Assembly (NCBI GenBank): GCA_963377175.1
Contig: CAUJNA010001419.1
Location: 1 to 64,000 of the forward strand
Direction: 5' to 3'
Length of the DNA stretch: 64,000 nucleotides
DNA from: Effrenium voratum
Taxonomy: Eukaryota > Sar > Dinophyceae > Suessiales > Symbiodiniaceae
Part shown: positions 55,684 to 62,888 of the stretch, piece after piece
Layout: every line of letters begins with the position of its first letter
Numbering within the stretch: the first letter of the stretch is position 1
Position numbers and translations under genes: made by a program
Notes under the pieces: generated by a model
The model's input: the letters and a program-made list of their open reading frames with translations, nothing else
Databases searched by the model: none
What the model was told of the DNA's origin: nothing

Positions 55684-55830
55684 GACGTGACAAGCTGAAA
55701 AGCACCAGAGTCGCCCCAGACATTTTTCCCCGCTGCACCGATGCACCGAAGCCGCAGGAGATGATCATCGGCCCGCTGCAGGAGACCTACATGGTTGTGG
55801 CGGATCCCAGAGATCAGCTGGGGCCTCGTT
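55684..55830 (+). other. Candidate exon
   Basis: Reads RDKLKSTRVAPDIFPRCTDA, then PKPQEMIIGPLQETYMVVAD. May belong to the same gene as the island at 55,372. Unrecognised. Confidence 0.3.
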
Positions 55831-55911
55831 GACTTCGCGATGGAACGGCCGAGGTCAAGTCGCGAAGCCCTCCCCCCCCCCGGGTTTTCGGAGTGACGGC
55901 TCACTTACTTG

Positions 55912-56020
55912 CCATGTGGGTGTGGGTCAAGATCAAACCACCAGGGGACCGCAGGTTGTAGTCCAAGTTTCCATTTACTAGGGTTCCATGTTGGGTACAT
56001 GTTTGTGACCCACAGCCATG
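55912..56020. mobile_element. MITE family 1, copy 6
   Basis: Clean termini: left CATGTGGGTGTGGGTCAA, right TGTGACCCACAGCCATG; 109 bp. It ends 30 bp left of the tyrosine-recombinase element's direct repeat. Confidence 0.8.
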
Positions 56021-56050
56021 TTGACCTTTGAGAACAGTTTGATTCGAGCT

Positions 56051-56165
56051 TCTGGGCTAAAGTGTTAACCGTAGGTGGTCGCTTGTCTTGACTCTTTGTA
56101 AGTATCCACTTGGGCCACCATTTTGGCTCAAGTGGACACTTCCCTTTTGTCTTGGAATCTGAAAT
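56051..56165 (+). repeat. 115-bp direct repeat / shared 5' leader, left copy
   Basis: Identical to 62,758-62,872. It contains ACCGTAG (56,068-56,074) and CCATTTTGGCTCAAG (56,118-56,132), which are respectively the first 7 and last 15 nt of the 22-nt DinoSL, separated by 43 nt. The second part is the right arm of a hairpin TCCACTTGgGCC-ACCATTTT-GGCtCAAGTGGA (56,105-56,136). An ATG follows 26 bp after the repeat. Confidence 0.85.
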
Positions 56166-56190
56166 TTCTCATTCCCCTCCTATCAAAGCC

Positions 56191-56679
56191 ATGTACACCC
56201 CCGCCTATGCTGGTGCCGCGGTTGCAGAGGCTAAGGCGAAGGCGAAGGCATCCATGGCGAAGTACCTGGCAAGCCTTGAAGGTTGGACCGTCCTGGCGGC
56301 TGAGGTCCCTCAGGCACCGGACGAACGGTTCTTCTCCAGCGCCGACGAGCTGGAGCAAGCCCCACTCATCCCAGCCAAGCGTAAGGCCGAGGACGAGCTG
56401 ATGGCGGACTCCCCCCCTGGGGTGGCGCAGGTGCCGAAGGCCCTGACACGCCCCCCAGGGGCGTTCCTGGAGCTTCTCGACCCTCCAGAGCCGGATGTTC
56501 CCATGGAGGAACTCCTGGCGGAAGACGAGGAGGAGCCCCCGATGGAGGAACCCCTGGCGGAAGATGAGGTGGACCCCCCGATGTCCGACACCAAGTGGCA
56601 GGGACGCCAGGACCTTATGGAAAAGGCCAGGGCGCAGGTGTCCTCGGAGGGGGATGAGGACCCCGCAGCCCCCGCGTAA
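56191..56679 (+). CDS. Acidic N-terminal ORF of the recombinase element
   Basis: 163 codons from the first ATG after the leader. Ala/Lys-rich start (AVAEAKAKAKASMAKYLASL), then Pro/Glu/Asp-rich low complexity with duplicated (E)EPPMEEPLAEDE. It stops at TAA 56,677-56,679, yet the same frame is open immediately downstream (GGSVFTKALKVSEGLYQFSA) into the next ORF, so a single nonsense codon may split one protein. Unrecognised. Confidence 0.5.
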   Translation: MYTPAYAGAAVAEAKAKAKASMAKYLASLEGWTVLAAEVPQAPDERFFSSADELEQAPLIPAKRKAEDELMADSPPGVAQVPKALTRPPGAFLELLDPPEPDVPMEELLAEDEEEPPMEEPLAEDEVDPPMSDTKWQGRQDLMEKARAQVSSEGDEDPAAPA

Positions 56680-58305
56680 GGGGGAAGCGTCTTCACCAAG
56701 GCCCTCAAAGTCTCTGAGGGCCTTTACCAATTCAGTGCGGACCAGATGGCGGGCGACTTCCCGTGTTTTGATGGGACCACGGCCGCCAGGCTCCGACGAC
56801 TGCAGGCCAAGGATGTCCAGCGGCTCTTGAGAGGCTTTGAGGGCCCCCAACTCAAGCAGGGGGGCCTGGAGCGCGTGGTGGAGGCGTTCTACATCGCCAA
56901 GATGAAGTATGAGCATGAGGCCCTGCTCAGCACCCCGGGACAGAAGGTTGGCAAGCGCGCTGGCCTGGGGTATGGGGGCCTTGAGAACCGCCCCCTGGGT
57001 AAGGAGCCCACATCCTGGATCTGCCCCTGCTGCACCATGCCCTGGGTGAAGAAGGGCGCCAGGAAGTGTATGGGGTGCGGCAAAAAGACGGAGCCCATCG
57101 ACACGGCGTCCAACTTGGCCACCCTGGAAATGGCGGGCACGCACTGGCAGCTGACAGTGGATGACCAGGGCAATGCGGTCTGGACGGCGGCCCGGTCCGC
57201 AGGTGCCGATGGCCCTGACACGGACCGGGCCCGCGACCTCAAGCTCAGCGCCTCGGTGGATGTCAGCGAGCTGGCCACCGACCCAATGGCATGCGAGAAC
57301 CTGGACCAGGCCAGCTTCTCGGATTTTGTCCCCTCCTCGGTCCGGGCGGTGATCAGGAACTGCCCCATGGAGCTGGACGAGGATTTCCTGACGGCCCCAA
57401 TGGGGGAAAGGCCCCCGTTGCCGGGCGACAAGGAAGAGGGCCAGGAGTGCAGGGCCTTCCACCCGTCGGCAGTGAAGGCCTTCAAAATCCAGACCCGGCT
57501 CAACGCCACCACCATCGCCCAGGAAGAGGCAAAGAAGGCAGACCAGGTGGCAGCGGTGGAGCGATCTGCGGCGGTCCTCCACGAGCTCCAAGGAGGGGCC
57601 ATCGATGGAGGAGGCGATGGGGGACAACTCCTCAAGAATTTGGACTTGGACCTTTTCCGCGAGAAACTGCTGGATAAGCTGGGCGCGGACTGGGGGAGGC
57701 CCACACCGGAGCTCCTCCAGGCCCAGACCACTGCGGAAGAGGCGAAGGCAAAGCACCAGGCCAGACAAGCGAAGGGCGCCCTCGAGACCAGAATGCTCGA
57801 GCCCATCAAGCCTCCATTCAGTGCGTGGCCTAGCGAGATCCGAGTTGCCATTGAGACAGGGGTCTTTGAGCCGACCACGGCATGGAGGGATTTCAGCATG
57901 GACGACCTCACGTCCCTCACGGACTCCTACCTCGAAGCCAAGGCGGTCATCTCGCTGGGTAGGAACCCCTTTCCGGGGGCCCTCCTGGCAGATCTGCCGG
58001 ATCTGGCGGGGATCCCCATTCCAAAGGCGGGGGGCTCTGGTGCGGCGCGCCCAGGTGCCGAGGGCCCTGACAGGCAGCCCACCATCCCCCCAGCTTCGGG
58101 CTCTGGTGCGACGAGCTCAGGTGCCGAGGGCCCTGACAAGCCGTCCGCCACCCCGGGGGGCCTGGACACCCAGGAGGTGCAGCTCGCGGTCCTGCGCTGG
58201 ATGATGAGCAAGCGTGTCGGAGAGGTCCGCATCTTTGCGGCCGCTGGGTCCGACGACCGGGGCCCTTACACGTCCCGGACTGGGCCAACAACCTCACCAA
58301 GGTGA
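56680..58305 (+). CDS. Zinc-ribbon protein of the recombinase element
   Basis: Frame open from the preceding TAA; first ATG 56,746. Order: FPCFDGTTAARLRRLQAKDV, VQRLLRGFEGPQLKQGGLER, a zinc-ribbon-like CPCCTMPWVKKGARKCMGC (about 57,022-57,078), an unrecognised central region, and a Gly/Ala/Ser-rich tail with a 66-bp tandem duplication (58,032-58,163). The frame ends at 58,305, but the adjacent frame continues HVPDWANNLTKVNPEALEKG without interruption, so a base was probably gained or lost in the GGGGCCC run near 58,260. Similar FDG…LLRGFEGPQL segments are familiar to me from dinoflagellate mobile-element ORFs; function unknown. Confidence 0.5.
   Translation, partial: GGSVFTKALKVSEGLYQFSADQMAGDFPCFDGTTAARLRRLQAKDVQRLLRGFEGPQLKQGGLERVVEAFYIAKMKYEHEALLSTPGQKVGKRAGLGYGGLENRPLGKEPTSWICPCCTMPWVKKGARKCMGCGKKTEPIDTASNLATLEMAGTHWQLTVDDQGNAVWTAARSAGADGPDTDRARDLKLSASVDVSELATDPMACENLDQASFSDFVPSSVRAVIRNCPMELDEDFLTAPMGERPPLPGDKEEGQECRAFHPSAVKAFKIQTRLNATTIAQEEAKKADQVAAVERSAAVLHELQGGAIDGGGDGGQLLKNLDLDLFREKLLDKLGADWGRPTPELLQAQTTAEEAKAKHQARQAKGALETRMLEPIKPPFSAWPSEIRVAIETGVFEPTTAWRDFSMDDLTSLTDSYLEAKAVISLGRNPFPGALLADLPDLAGIPIPKAGGSGAARPGAEGPDRQPTIPPASGSGATSSGAEGPDKPSATPGGLDTQEVQLAVLRWMMSKRVGEVRIFAAAGSDDRGPYTSRTGPTTSPR
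58032..58163 (+). repeat. 66-bp tandem duplication in coding sequence
   Basis: GGCTCTGGTGCG recurs at 58,032 and 58,098, each unit carrying one copy of the CAGGTGCCGAGGGCCCTGA motif. In frame, so tolerated. Confidence 0.85.
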
Positions 58306-59690
58306 ATCCGGAGGCGCTGGAAAAGGGTACGCATCCCAGGAACCACCAGGCGGGTGGACTCCCATGGGCCAGGTACTCCGTTGAGGAGCTGAACCAGCAG
58401 GCCAAGGCGGGGGACCGACCATACCCCGAGGACCTGCGATCCATCTTCTGGGCGGCCCCCCACGATCCGGAGGAGGACTTCCACTGGACGCGCCAGATCT
58501 CGTCCTGGACACTCCCAGGCTTGCTGGGGATGTTTGGTCACAGCTTCACTCTGCGCCAGCTCTGGGGAGTCTGGGAGTCTCTGCCATTGCTTCAGGGCCC
58601 TAGGCAGCGGGGCCCGAAGAACAAGGCCCAGAATCAGATCCGCCTGGAAGGCTGGGAGACCCTGAAGGAAGATGCTCGGTGCTTCCTGAAGGAGGAGGGC
58701 CTTCCGCTTCCGCAGACAGGACCGGAGTGGCGCCTGGTCTACCGGGCCATGGGCAAGGTCCTTGCGGCCCGGGCCTTCCTCACGGACACCCCGGCGGAGG
58801 TAATGCAGCTCCCGGTCCAGGACGTGGCGGACTCCAAGGAACAGATGATCCTCCGGGCGGTATGTGATGAGCGCATATCTGTCCCGGTGGAGAGTCTCCA
58901 GCAGTTCCCAGAGGTGTACCAGGCCCTCATGGACCGCATTGGAGGCCCGGGGGCCCTGGCGGAGGTGAAAGTCAACTGGCGCTGCAACACGAAGCAGTGG
59001 TGGGTCGGCGCAGTCCCCGACTCAGTGGCCCCCTCCATCTACCGCAAGCTTGGCTACACCAACGACATGATCAAGCTGATGGGCCTGGACCCCTCCGCCC
59101 CCGGGTGCCGGACAGGTGCCGATGGCCCTGACATCCGCCCCAGGGGAGGAGAGGGCGATGAGGGGATCGTCTACCCCCCCATCACATCGGACAACGTCCA
59201 CGGCGTGGTGGGCAAGGAGTACAAGAAGAAGAACTTCTCGGCAGAGACGAAGCACGTCTTCTGGGCGCACATGGAGTGCGGCCTGGTTCTGAGCTCAGTC
59301 ACCCCATGGGAGCTCATCCCCAAGACGAAGGGGGAAACCCGGGGGGGCTATATGTGCAAGTACTGCAAGGGGTACTGGCGCGCCGGGGGAGGGGGCACTC
59401 GCCTCCTCCAGATCCGGGCCGGCAAGGCCATCCTTCAGCTGGTGCTGGACGAGCCGCCCGATGGACTGTACAACCGCTGGGTCAAGGAACGGCTGGAGTT
59501 CTACCGCCGGGTAGAGCCGTCTGCCCCGCTGCGGGATGTCTCCGTGGTGGACCAGAAAGTCCCACGATTTAGGTTCAGCCACGTCACCCAGACCGGCCAT
59601 GTCTCAGATGCCATCTGGGAGCTGATTCTCCGGAACCCGGAGGCGGCGGCGCTCAAGCGCATTGACGACATTGCCAAGGGGGCCGTGTGA
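58302..59690 (+). CDS. Second zinc-finger-like ORF of the recombinase element
   Basis: The frame opens upstream of 58,302 (about 58,262), overlapping the end of the previous ORF. Probably the C-terminal continuation of the same protein. Contains WARYSVEELNQQAKAGDRPY, FTLRQLWGVWESLPLLQGPR, HVFWAHMECGLVLSSVTPWE and a CKYC pair (MCKYCKGYW, about 59,350) before a basic C-terminal segment. WYRKLGY/NDMIKLMGLDPS-like stretches give no family match that I know. Stop TGA at 59,690. If joined with the upstream ORFs the protein would exceed 1,150 residues. Function unknown, nucleic-acid binding inferred. Confidence 0.5.
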   Translation: MNPEALEKGTHPRNHQAGGLPWARYSVEELNQQAKAGDRPYPEDLRSIFWAAPHDPEEDFHWTRQISSWTLPGLLGMFGHSFTLRQLWGVWESLPLLQGPRQRGPKNKAQNQIRLEGWETLKEDARCFLKEEGLPLPQTGPEWRLVYRAMGKVLAARAFLTDTPAEVMQLPVQDVADSKEQMILRAVCDERISVPVESLQQFPEVYQALMDRIGGPGALAEVKVNWRCNTKQWWVGAVPDSVAPSIYRKLGYTNDMIKLMGLDPSAPGCRTGADGPDIRPRGGEGDEGIVYPPITSDNVHGVVGKEYKKKNFSAETKHVFWAHMECGLVLSSVTPWELIPKTKGETRGGYMCKYCKGYWRAGGGGTRLLQIRAGKAILQLVLDEPPDGLYNRWVKERLEFYRRVEPSAPLRDVSVVDQKVPRFRFSHVTQTGHVSDAIWELILRNPEAAALKRIDDIAKGAV

Positions 59691-60158
59691 TCATGCAACA
59701 CTGCGGCCATCCGGAACGGAATTGCAGGGCACCCCGGGGGAGGACAGCTGCCGATGGCGCTGATATCCCCCCCGGGCACAGCACAGGCCTTGGCCTGCAC
59801 CAGGCGAGAAAAAGGGGCGCGCTTGGGCTGGTCCGGAGTGCGCCTGGGCTCCCCCCCCCCCCTCGTTTGGTTTTCCCTTTCCGTGGAGGCTCCCCGGGTC
59901 CCCCCCCCCCCCGTTTTCGGGTTTGGCTTTCCGGGGTTTTTGGGGCCGCCCGGGTTTCACTTTCCGGAGTGGATGTGGGCCTCCAACGTCCGGCTTCGCG
60001 AAAAGACCCCGGACCCGTCCAAGAAGCGATCTGCCGCATGCATTGAGTGAAAGAGAGACCCGGAAGAGGACTTGGGGCTCCCCGGGGCCTTTTCCCGGGT
60101 CTCTCTTTTGAAGTGCGTGCAAGGCGCCTTGAGATTTGGCTCCGGGCTCGAGTGGATC
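59691..60158 (+). other. Intercistronic region before the recombinase
   Basis: Contains C-runs (59,852-59,862 and 59,902-59,912), a divergent copy of the dispersed motif (59,744-59,764) and a strong hairpin (60,050-60,108). No independent gene is supported. Confidence 0.5.
60050..60108. other. Strong stem-loop upstream of the recombinase ORF
   Basis: AAAGAGAGACCCGG (60,050-60,063) pairs with CCGGGTCTCTCTTT (60,095-60,108), 14 bp, with a loop that itself has GGGGCTCCCC-type pairing. It may act in RNA processing or translation of the downstream ORF, or be an internal recombination site. Confidence 0.75.
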
Positions 60159-62435
60159 ATGATGATGTGGAGGCCCCGCCTCCCTTCCCCGTTTGGAACG
60201 ACCTTCCTAGGGGTCCCAACCGCGGTCCAGTTGATTTTGCATGACCTTGGATTTGCACCAGTGCAGTCGGACGGGGAAATCCTCGTGGCGTGCTGCCTGG
60301 AATGGGTCAAAAAGGACCAGGTTGCCAACCCGGATGCGGTGGTCTTCGACCCGCGACCGTGGACACGAATCGTGGGGATGGCACCCGACGATGACCATGT
60401 CCTGGTGGCCTCGGACACCTACAACTTGATCCTCGCAAGGATACTCGGCTCCCAACCACAACCGCTGGAGGAGGCGGATTTGGAGCTCGGTACCAAGACC
60501 CTGCAGCAACTTCTGTTTCGTGCGGCAGGCGCTAGACAATCGTACACCTATTCTCCACTGGAAATGGAACAGGCCATCCGGGACCGTGAGGAGTGGATCC
60601 TCTCCGGATCGATTGAGGCCCCGGATGTCCTGGCAGTGGCCAACAAGTGGCGGCATTGGAAACCAGGGAAGATCAAAACCCAACTGCCGACATCCCAACG
60701 AGCGTTGGAACAGCACTTGAGGGCCAGGTGGCTGGAACGCCTCCTGGGCTACTTCATTCCCTTCCGCCACCAGATCCCCTACATGCACCAGGTGATGGGG
60801 GCCAAGGAGCTGGAGGAGTTTGGCCACCTGTTCGGAGATGCCCGTTTCCGGACCATCCGTGCACATTGCTTGGCCTATGAGGGCATGCGCAAGATCGGCT
60901 TCCAGAACCTCCCCTGGACGGCCGGGGACGTACGGCACCTCATGAACCAGGCGGTCACGCTGGAGGTCACCCCGGCGAAGCTCCAGAAGTGGTGGGGCAC
61001 TTTAAAGTGGCTCTCCATTAAACTCGGCATGCTCAACGTTGACGAACACAAACAGCTCCTGGCAAAGCGAAAAGCCATCCAAGAGACATTGGTGGACACC
61101 CAGGTCAAACCACAGCGTAAAGCGGTGGTTCCGACCCGGGCGATTGTTTGGGCCCTGGAACAAGGGGCGGAAGGGGGCCCCTCGGAGAACCAGGTCCCGG
61201 AGTTGACCAAAGCAGTGGACAGGTACATTCTGGCGATGGCCAGGTTCAACCTAGCCTGCAGTGCGCGCTTCAACGACGTGCAGCACACCTCGCCGCAGAC
61301 GGTCAGGTCCACGAGCAACACCCTGGAGCTGCTCGCCTGGCAGACAAAGACCACGTCGGCAGTGGCCATCAAACGGAACCCGGTCCCGCTCATCGCCCCA
61401 TTATTCTCTTTCTCGGGAGCCAGATGGTGGATCCCCTTGGAAAAGTGGTGGAAGAGATTCAGGGCCTCGGAGGAGTTTCGCGAGATGGACTACCTGATCC
61501 CCACGATCAATAAGGACAGGACGGGTTTCATCCCCCGCCCAGGCACCCCAGACAGGTCCCTGAGGTGGCTCAAAGACGCCTTGGGGAAGCAGGGCGCGCC
61601 AGCCAAGGATGTGGCGGAACTATCGTGGTACTCCTTCCGGGTCTTCATGCCGGATTGTGCATTCCAGGCTCACATACCGAGGGACCAACGCCAGTACCTG
61701 GGGAACTGGTTCAAGGAATCCACGGCGGATGTTTACACCCGGGAGAAGCGACACGTGGTGTGCTCCATCTGGGACCAGGTTCTCCAGAAGCTCCCGTCCA
61801 TGCAACTCGAGGCAGGAAGGGCGGTCCGAGTCGACCTCGGACATGAGGACTGGGCGGACAGGGTGGAGTGCCCTGCCTCACCAAAGGCCTTGTTCAAGGA
61901 AGTCCCGGACACACCGCCCTCACATGCCAGCTGGGATGTGATCCCCGCCGACAAGCCGACCATCACCAAGGTGGCTGCAGATGAGGTGCCCCCGCCTCGG
62001 GGTCCACTGACGGTGATTGCCACCACGGCCCGAAAGGGTCCCACCAAAGCCTACAGCATGCACCTACTGGACACGGATGGCGTCACAGTGGGGTGTGGCT
62101 GGAGGCCGGGGCCGCCCAAGATCTCGGAGCTGGCGGAGCAGGACTTCCATGCTGAACCGGAGATGTACCTAGGATGCACCAGATGCTTCCGGCATTTCAC
62201 CTTCCCGAACACGTGGATGGCCGTGGAGCCCTATGCAGCGCAGGACTCCGAGGCCTCCATCTCCCTCTCCTCGGACACTGACGAGAGTGTGGACACTCGG
62301 TCTGACAAGGAAGCGATCGTCCTCCCGGAAATTGAGTGGGGGGGGATAGAGCAGGTGCCGAGGGCCCTGACACTCTCCCCCCCCGTGCCTCCAGGGAAGG
62401 CGGCAGGGGGAGGGCGCAGGTGCCGAGGGCCCTGA
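60159..62435 (+). CDS. Tyrosine recombinase
   Basis: About 758 codons from ATG 60,159; the frame is open further upstream but without a better start. The N-terminal part is unrecognised; residues about 180-330 form a helical SAM-like/core-binding region (LERLLGYFIPFRHQIPYMHQ … VTPAKLQKWWGTLKWLSIKL). Catalytic core: ACSARFND (first Arg, about residue 370), LELLAWQTKTTSAVAIK (Lys candidate), LSWYSFRVFMP (Arg494, with Tyr491 where His is usual), LGNWFKES (Trp in the His/Trp position), ADVYTREKR (nucleophile Tyr526, codon 61,734-61,736). A Cys motif follows (CGW…CTRCF, about 62,094-62,190). The last codons and stop (TGA 62,433-62,435) fall inside a copy of the dispersed motif. The role would be strand exchange during element integration or excision. 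No lesion in the frame, so possibly functional. Confidence 0.75.
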   Translation: MMMWRPRLPSPFGTTFLGVPTAVQLILHDLGFAPVQSDGEILVACCLEWVKKDQVANPDAVVFDPRPWTRIVGMAPDDDHVLVASDTYNLILARILGSQPQPLEEADLELGTKTLQQLLFRAAGARQSYTYSPLEMEQAIRDREEWILSGSIEAPDVLAVANKWRHWKPGKIKTQLPTSQRALEQHLRARWLERLLGYFIPFRHQIPYMHQVMGAKELEEFGHLFGDARFRTIRAHCLAYEGMRKIGFQNLPWTAGDVRHLMNQAVTLEVTPAKLQKWWGTLKWLSIKLGMLNVDEHKQLLAKRKAIQETLVDTQVKPQRKAVVPTRAIVWALEQGAEGGPSENQVPELTKAVDRYILAMARFNLACSARFNDVQHTSPQTVRSTSNTLELLAWQTKTTSAVAIKRNPVPLIAPLFSFSGARWWIPLEKWWKRFRASEEFREMDYLIPTINKDRTGFIPRPGTPDRSLRWLKDALGKQGAPAKDVAELSWYSFRVFMPDCAFQAHIPRDQRQYLGNWFKESTADVYTREKRHVVCSIWDQVLQKLPSMQLEAGRAVRVDLGHEDWADRVECPASPKALFKEVPDTPPSHASWDVIPADKPTITKVAADEVPPPRGPLTVIATTARKGPTKAYSMHLLDTDGVTVGCGWRPGPPKISELAEQDFHAEPEMYLGCTRCFRHFTFPNTWMAVEPYAAQDSEASISLSSDTDESVDTRSDKEAIVLPEIEWGGIEQVPRALTLSPPVPPGKAAGGGRRCRGP

Positions 62436-62757
62436 GACGCTCTCCCAGGCACCCCCCAGGGTCCGCAGCAGGGCAGCTGCACGCACAGGTGCCGAGGGCC
62501 CTGAGATGCGACAGCGGGACCCCACGGCATATGGGGAAGGAGGACCCCCCCAACGACCAGCTCGTCCGTTGGTATTGGCAGCTGATGCGATCCGTCCGTT
62601 GGGAGTGGCATCAATCCTACTCCCATCAGCTGCTGAGGGGAGCTGCCCAGTGGAACTGGGCAATCCTCCCATTTTGGCACTAACCCTTATGCGGCAATAA
62701 AGGAGGCACCGTTTTGCGAATAAGGCCTCAGTAGCACCTGAGTGGTGCTTCAAAGAG
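62436..62757 (+). other. Spacer between recombinase stop and second leader
   Basis: Contains two motif copies (62,417 overlapping the stop, and 62,486), a short AATAAAGGAGG (about 62,697) and GC-rich unique sequence. No supported gene. Confidence 0.5.
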
Positions 62758-62872
62758 TCTGGGCTAAAGTGTTAACCGTAGGTGGTCGCTTGTCTTGACT
62801 CTTTGTAAGTATCCACTTGGGCCACCATTTTGGCTCAAGTGGACACTTCCCTTTTGTCTTGGAATCTGAAAT
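62758..62872 (+). repeat. 115-bp direct repeat / shared 5' leader, right copy
   Basis: Base-for-base identical to 56,051-56,165, including the split DinoSL segments (62,775-62,781 and 62,825-62,839) and the hairpin (62,812-62,843). An ATG follows 17 bp later. Confidence 0.9.
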
Positions 62873-62888
62873 CCCGCCCACCCACACC

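Larger units (their letters stand above)
56428..62506 (+). repeat. Dispersed motif CAGGTGCCGAGGGCCCTGA, nine copies
   Basis: Copies at 56,428, 57,200, 58,052, 58,118, 59,113, 59,744 (divergent), 62,352, 62,417 and 62,486, all on the plus strand, with at most one or two changes apart from the divergent one. They are read as QVP(K/R)ALT, GA(D/E)GPD or RCRGP-stop depending on phase, or lie outside ORFs. Each can form a small imperfect hairpin AGGtGCC-GAG-GGCcCT. Confidence 0.9.
56051..62872 (+). mobile_element. Tyrosine-recombinase element bounded by identical 115-bp direct repeats
   Basis: All genes are on the plus strand: an acidic N-terminal ORF, zinc-ribbon ORFs and a tyrosine recombinase, between direct repeats 56,051-56,165 and 62,758-62,872 that do not differ in 115 bp. 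High, uniform GC. A short DNA motif recurs nine times through it. Known: DIRS-, Ngaro- and Crypton-type elements encode tyrosine recombinases and often have direct or split direct repeats. No reverse transcriptase is visible inside these limits, so it is either Crypton-like or one cistron-group of a larger DIRS-like element that continues beyond 64,000. An alternative is a tandem gene array with shared leaders. Confidence 0.5.

Noticed and set aside
56128..57768. Minus-strand 546-codon ORF opposite the recombinase-element genes
   Set aside because: GC-rich antisense shadow; the plus strand carries the zinc ribbon and consistent domain order.
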